This document shows positions 62,673 through 64,000 of a stretch of DNA of 64,000 nucleotides, piece by piece. The translations under genes were made by a program, and so were the position numbers. The notes under the pieces were generated by a model. It had not been told where the DNA came from, searched no databases, and saw nothing but the letters and a program-made list of their open reading frames with translations. Source of the DNA: Nymphaea colorata (taxonomy: Eukaryota; Streptophyta; Magnoliopsida; Nymphaeales; Nymphaeaceae). How positions within the stretch are numbered: the stretch's first letter is position 1; each line of letters begins with the position of its first letter. The DNA lies in NCBI RefSeq assembly GCF_008831285.2, contig NC_045140.1:22400131-22464130 (forward strand), read 5' to 3'.

Positions 62673-64000
62673 ATGGAGCATGATCTCACCACCGTCTTGG
62701 TTGTCTGGCTTCTCATGCTGATGTTTCGCCTGCTTCCCCTTACGTTTTCATTGGCTAACGGTATGTTGCAAGTGTGATATAGATTGTTTCAACATGTGCT
62801 CATCATGACACTTCTGCTTAAGTTGTGCCTTCAGTGAGTGCTTAGTCTTTTCCCGAAATCAAATCATAAACATGGCTAGCTATTACGTATAAAGAACGGC
62901 AGTTTTAGAAATCCTGACCTGGAATTGCTCTGTGGACTAAGAAAGACTGCAGAATGCGAAACAGGGAAGAATTTGGTTGCACCTTAACCTAGATGGCAGA
63001 AGCTTTCTCTCTGTTTGCGGTAGTTGTAAGTTATAGGCTGAACCGGTACTCTCAACCTTTTCTTGCTTTCTAGTTGGTTCCATAAAATTGTAAATTTATC
63101 CCAGTTGAGCGATTACCACCGTATAAACCATTCCCATCCGCATCATTCCATCTCTTTATCTTCTTCAAGGGCCAGTCCTGACAATTAAATTGACCCATAA
63201 AGGGATATTTCATTGACGTGGGATTTTGGCACAGAGTTTTGATTCTTTTGAACACTTCTATACCAGTTAGATGAATACTACGGCTTCGTCTATAGCCCGT
63301 ACCAATAGGTTCAAAGAAAAATGATTTTTGAAGTAGTCAAAATCCTCTTCTTCTTCTCATTACGTTCAATGCTTTTTTCTCTGTTGCAGATGAAATATCA
63401 CCATCTAGTATGAACATCAGATGGTTAAATGGCTCATCCACATTCAAGGCTGGTGAGATAGCAATCATCAAGGTCAATATGATTGATCATGCTGGCCATG
63501 ATGTAAATCCATTCCCCAGTGAAAATGCCATTCCTTTTACCCTTTTCGTGAACGGAACAAAAGGAAACAGTTCATATGTATCAGGTGTCTCATCATCTTT
63601 TGATGTAAATTCTATTTCTTGGAGTATCTCATTTACCCCGTTGGTGGTTGGGTTATTTTCTGCAAACGTCAGTGCTGATCATGTTGGACTCTTCAATTCT
63701 TCACTTCATTTTAGTGTCACTGCAGGTACTGCTAATACCACCTATGTTTTCTCACAGTTGTTGTTCTTAGTGTTCTTTTACGAAATTTTTCTTGTACTTT
63801 ATATAGTTTGATATAATCATAGAAGCTGCATGTTCTGTGTTTGGAAATTGAAGTGGTGGCCTTTCCATCATTTTCTTCAATACAATTTTCATTACAGCAT
63901 TTCTTGGGCATGTGGATACATTGGAGGACGACATTTTTGGTGGGGGCAGTTCAGAGTCTTCAGACACCTGGAAATATTTCAGAATTCTATGTTTTTATGC
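62673..64000 (+). CDS. GEX2: GEX2-like gamete-expressed protein, 5' part (cut by window end)
   Basis: GEX2 is a plant sperm-cell surface protein with filamin-type immunoglobulin repeats that helps gametes attach before fertilisation. Exon 1 is 62673-62760: ATG, then a signal peptide (VLVVWLLMLMFRLLPLTFSL), 29 codons plus one base before GTATGT. Exon 2 is 63390-63725, after TTGCAG: DEISPSSMNIRWLNGSSTFK, AGEIAIIKVNMIDHAG, NGTKGNSSYVSGVSSSFDVN, ISFTPLVVGLFSANV and FNSSLHFSVTAG before GTACTG. Spacing of STFKAG, GNSSY, FTP and the closing FSVT fits the first extracellular repeat of GEX2. The two exons join in frame through an Asp codon. The next exon was not found with confidence: an acceptor-like TACAG at 63894-63898 opens a frame that does not resemble the expected GEX2 sequence. 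Most of the gene lies beyond the window. Confidence 0.85.

Overview
This window is nuclear DNA from a seed plant, almost certainly a flowering plant. The evidence is plant-specific gene families (GCCK-type tetraspanins, a DA2/GW2-like RING ligase, an FLX-like coiled-coil protein, UDP-glucuronate 4-epimerase, a GEX2-like gamete protein), GT-AG introns, AT-rich intergenic DNA, many microsatellites and scattered transposon relics. I cannot fix the species from the sequence alone.

Layout. 1-9 kb is a stretch of decayed genes, all on the minus strand: a granulin-type papain-like cysteine protease, a CER3/WAX2-like wax gene fragment and an FKBP20-2-like immunophilin fragment. Next to the last lies a scrap of Copia gag, bounded by a duplicated bit of the FKBP exon. 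10.4-12.2 kb is an intact two-exon tetraspanin (273 aa). 12.4-20.7 kb is gene-poor. 20.7-24.3 kb is a four-exon COX6b gene (81 aa) with a 2.3 kb first intron. 26.7-27.7 kb is a second, diverged tetraspanin (288 aa) with the same exon junction. 30.0-34.5 kb is an eight-exon DA2/GW2-like E3 ligase (447 aa). 39.7-40.9 kb is a three-exon FLX-like protein (315 aa). Upstream of it lie an imperfect tandem array of about 97 bp units holding a 384 bp MITE, then a 1.4 kb element with long inverted ends that encloses a fragment of the nuclear gene for chloroplast NdhS. 49.2-50.0 kb is a secreted glycine/serine-rich protein (plus strand). 55.0-56.3 kb is an intronless UDP-glucuronate 4-epimerase gene in a GC-rich island. 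From 62.7 kb to the window end is the 5' part of a GEX2-like gene (plus strand).

The intact genes are an ordinary mixture (membrane organisation, respiration, ubiquitin tagging, cell-wall precursor synthesis, reproduction) with no sign of a shared pathway or cluster. The most interesting points are how genes decay here and how transposons handled gene pieces: the NdhS capture, the MITE whose empty site can be read from neighbouring repeat copies, and the gag scrap with a duplicated host exon at its borders. Intron and exon limits were placed by eye from splice signals, frame and family similarity. Every intact multi-exon model closes in frame with complete codon arithmetic, but none has transcript support here.
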